From Opitutaceae bacterium (GTDB lineage: Bacteria > Verrucomicrobiota > Verrucomicrobiia > Opitutales > Opitutaceae): a DNA stretch of 15,221 bases. Below the pieces are notes generated by a model. It ran no database searches. It was not told where the DNA came from and saw only the letters and a list, made by a program, of their open reading frames with translations. A program made the translations under genes and the position numbers. Where the stretch lies: assembly GCA_031254955.1 (NCBI GenBank), contig JAIRTK010000222.1, positions 1-15,221 on the forward strand, given 5' to 3'. This document shows positions 13,795-15,221 of the stretch, piece by piece (positions within the stretch are counted from its first letter, which is position 1; every line of letters starts with the position of its first letter).

Positions 13795-15221
13795 TCAAGG
13801 GCGCTTGCGGCCGGCGGCGCGGCGCAACGGGACGAGCACGAGCAGCGCGAGCCACCACCACGCCGAGGGCGCGCCGCCGCCGCCGGAGCCGGTGTTGCCG
13901 CCGGTGTTTGCGGAGTTGCCCGGCGGCGTGCCGGGGGCTTGCAGCATCACCGGGTCCACGGTGGCGCCGGTGCCGGTCACGGTGATTTTGCGGAGGAGCG
14001 CGTTGCCCGTGTCGGCGATGTAGAGGTTGCCCGCGCCGTCAACCGCCACGTCCGAGGGCAGGTCGAAAGCCGCGTCGTAACCCGTGCCGTTTATATAATT
14101 GTAATCAAAACTGCCGGCCAGGATGGTCGCGTCCCCGTTCGCGCCGGTTTTTATAATAACGGCGCTGCCCGCGTCCGTTATATAGAGATTGTCATAAGCG
14201 TCGAACGCGAGTCCTTGGGGATGGGTGAGCGTCGCGTCCGTGGTGCTGCCGTCGTTCCAGCGTCCGCGCAGTTGCAGCGGCGTGACGCCGCCGGTGGAGA
14301 GTTTGACGGCGCAGACGGCGCCGTTGAGCGTGTCGGCGACATACAGGGTTTTCCCGTCCGGGGAGAGGGCCAGCCCGGAGGGCGCGTTGAAATAATAATC
14401 CTCGTTCAGCGAGGGCGGCTCATAGTCCGTGTCGCCGCCGTAGACACCGGCGCCGGTGTTGAGGTCCTCGAACACGTTGCCGGACACAATCAGGGTCGAG
14501 CCGCTGGCATGGAGAAACGTGCCCGAGAAGAAGCCGGACGAATCGACATGCAGCAGCGCCGACTCGCCGGCAACGGCGCCGCCCGGTGTGAGCACGAGCC
14601 GGCCATTGACAAGCGGGGTGAGATCGCTGCCGGCAAGGAGCGCCGAGTCGAGTTGAAACACCCCGCCGTTGAACGCGCTCGTGCCGCTTATGATGACCAG
14701 CGAACCGGACAGGTTAAGCCTATTGGCGCTGGCGCTGGCGGTTCCGGTCATGGTGAGCATTCCGCTGGCATTTCCCAATCCGGTCCGGCTCCCGGCGACG
14801 CGGCTCGTGCTTCCATCCGGGGCGATTTTGCGGATGCAGTTGTTGCCGGTGTCGGCGACATAGACGTTGCCTTGGTCGTCGGCGGCGAGCGCGGTCGGAT
14901 GATCAAAGAGTGCGTTGCGGCCGACGGCATTTTCCTGATACCCGTTGACGCCGGGCATGCCGGCGAGCGTGCTGACGGTGCCGTCCGGCGCGATGACGCG
15001 GATGGTGTGGTTGCCCGAGTCGGCGACATAGAGCGCGCCCGAGGCGTGCCACGCGATGCCGGAGGGTTGGTTGAAACGGGCGGCGGTGCCCGGCGCATCG
15101 TCCCTGCCCGGTTGCCCCGTGGTGCTGCCGGCGAGGAGGGTGACTTGGTTGCTGGATGTTATTTTCCAGATCGCGTGCGAGAGGGAATCGGCGACGTAGA
15201 GGGTGTTTGCAGTGTCGATGG
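13795..15221 (-). CDS. NHL-repeat surface protein with C-terminal sorting tail (partial)
   Basis: The frame stays open to the right edge, so the start lies outside the window; 474 codons plus the stop are visible. Beta-propeller NHL units recur with LYVADS, NHTIRVIAPDG, GNVYVADTGNNCIRKI, TLYVADTLNGAV, NLYITDAG and GNLYIADTGNALLRKI, at least six in all. Such propellers bind proteins or carbohydrates outside the cell. After the third unit the propeller is interrupted by about 125 residues of Ser/Thr/Gly-rich beta sequence (LTMTGTASASAN through TGAGVYGG), probably an inserted domain. The C-terminus is a Gly/Asn linker, GGGGAPSAWWWLALLVLVPL and a basic end, which resembles a GlyGly-CTERM-type sorting signal. 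No enzymatic motif is visible. An in-frame ATG at 14958 lies inside an NHL unit and is not the real start. Confidence 0.9.
   Translation of the reverse strand, partial: IDTANTLYVADSLSHAIWKITSSNQVTLLAGSTTGQPGRDDAPGTAARFNQPSGIAWHASGALYVADSGNHTIRVIAPDGTVSTLAGMPGVNGYQENAVGRNALFDHPTALAADDQGNVYVADTGNNCIRKIAPDGSTSRVAGSRTGLGNASGMLTMTGTASASANRLNLSGSLVIISGTSAFNGGVFQLDSALLAGSDLTPLVNGRLVLTPGGAVAGESALLHVDSSGFFSGTFLHASGSTLIVSGNVFEDLNTGAGVYGGDTDYEPPSLNEDYYFNAPSGLALSPDGKTLYVADTLNGAVCAVKLSTGGVTPLQLRGRWNDGSTTDATLTHPQGLAFDAYDNLYITDAGSAVIIKTGANGDATILAGSFDYNYINGTGYDAAFDLPSDVAVDGAGNLYIADTGNALLRKITVTGTGATVDPVMLQAPGTPPGNSANTGGNTGSGGGGAPSAWWWLALLVLVPLRRAAGRKRP

Overview
The window is GC-rich bacterial DNA, probably from the Verrucomicrobiota and most like the Opitutaceae (soil and termite-gut polysaccharide degraders). 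This assignment is an inference. It rests on the base composition, the gene set (uronate isomerase, GH172/DUF2961 protein, ribose-type sugar ABC transporter, NHL-repeat protein with a Gly-rich C-terminal sorting tail), the weak Shine-Dalgarno sequences at most starts, and spacers filled with inverted repeats and simple-sequence DNA. No 16S or other phylogenetic marker is present.

Layout. 1-291 is a spacer holding a perfect 33-bp inverted repeat. 292-1716 (-) is uronate isomerase UxaC. The divergent spacer 1717-2182 holds a 202-bp pyrimidine/purine palindrome, then a strong ribosome binding site and three 21-bp tandem repeats. 2183-3835 (+) is an RhlE-type DEAD-box RNA helicase with a long basic N-terminal tail; it is the only plus-strand gene. 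3836-4671 is an 836-bp gene-free stretch containing five successive inverted-repeat elements. All remaining genes are on the minus strand. In transcription order from the right edge they are: a partial NHL-repeat protein (13795-15221), an AI-2E/PerM-family membrane protein (12303-13511) overlapping by ATGA with a small zinc-ribbon membrane protein (12013-12306), a secreted GH172/DUF2961 glycosidase (9553-11691), a short AraC-type DNA-binding protein (8867-9259), and the ATPase, permease and sugar-binding protein of a ribose/galactofuranose-like ABC transporter (7264-8772, 6047-7033, 4672-5634).

How the genes fit together. The exported GH172 enzyme would release furanose sugars or oligosaccharides. 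The AraC-type protein, next upstream of the transporter, is the obvious candidate regulator, and the ABC system would import the released sugar. UxaC is a separate uronate-catabolism gene with no partner in the window. The AI-2E protein and zinc-ribbon protein are probably translationally coupled and unrelated to sugar use.

The most unusual content is non-coding: at least seven structured inverted-repeat elements in several families, some recurring at distant places in the window, and minisatellite or simple-sequence tracts in the spacers of the transporter gene cluster. I found no CRISPR array, transposase, phage gene, tRNA or rRNA, and no multi-gene system that I would call new. The best leads are the repeat families, the palindrome abutting the helicase ribosome binding site, and an ABC ATPase in which one of the two composite ATP sites looks degenerate.
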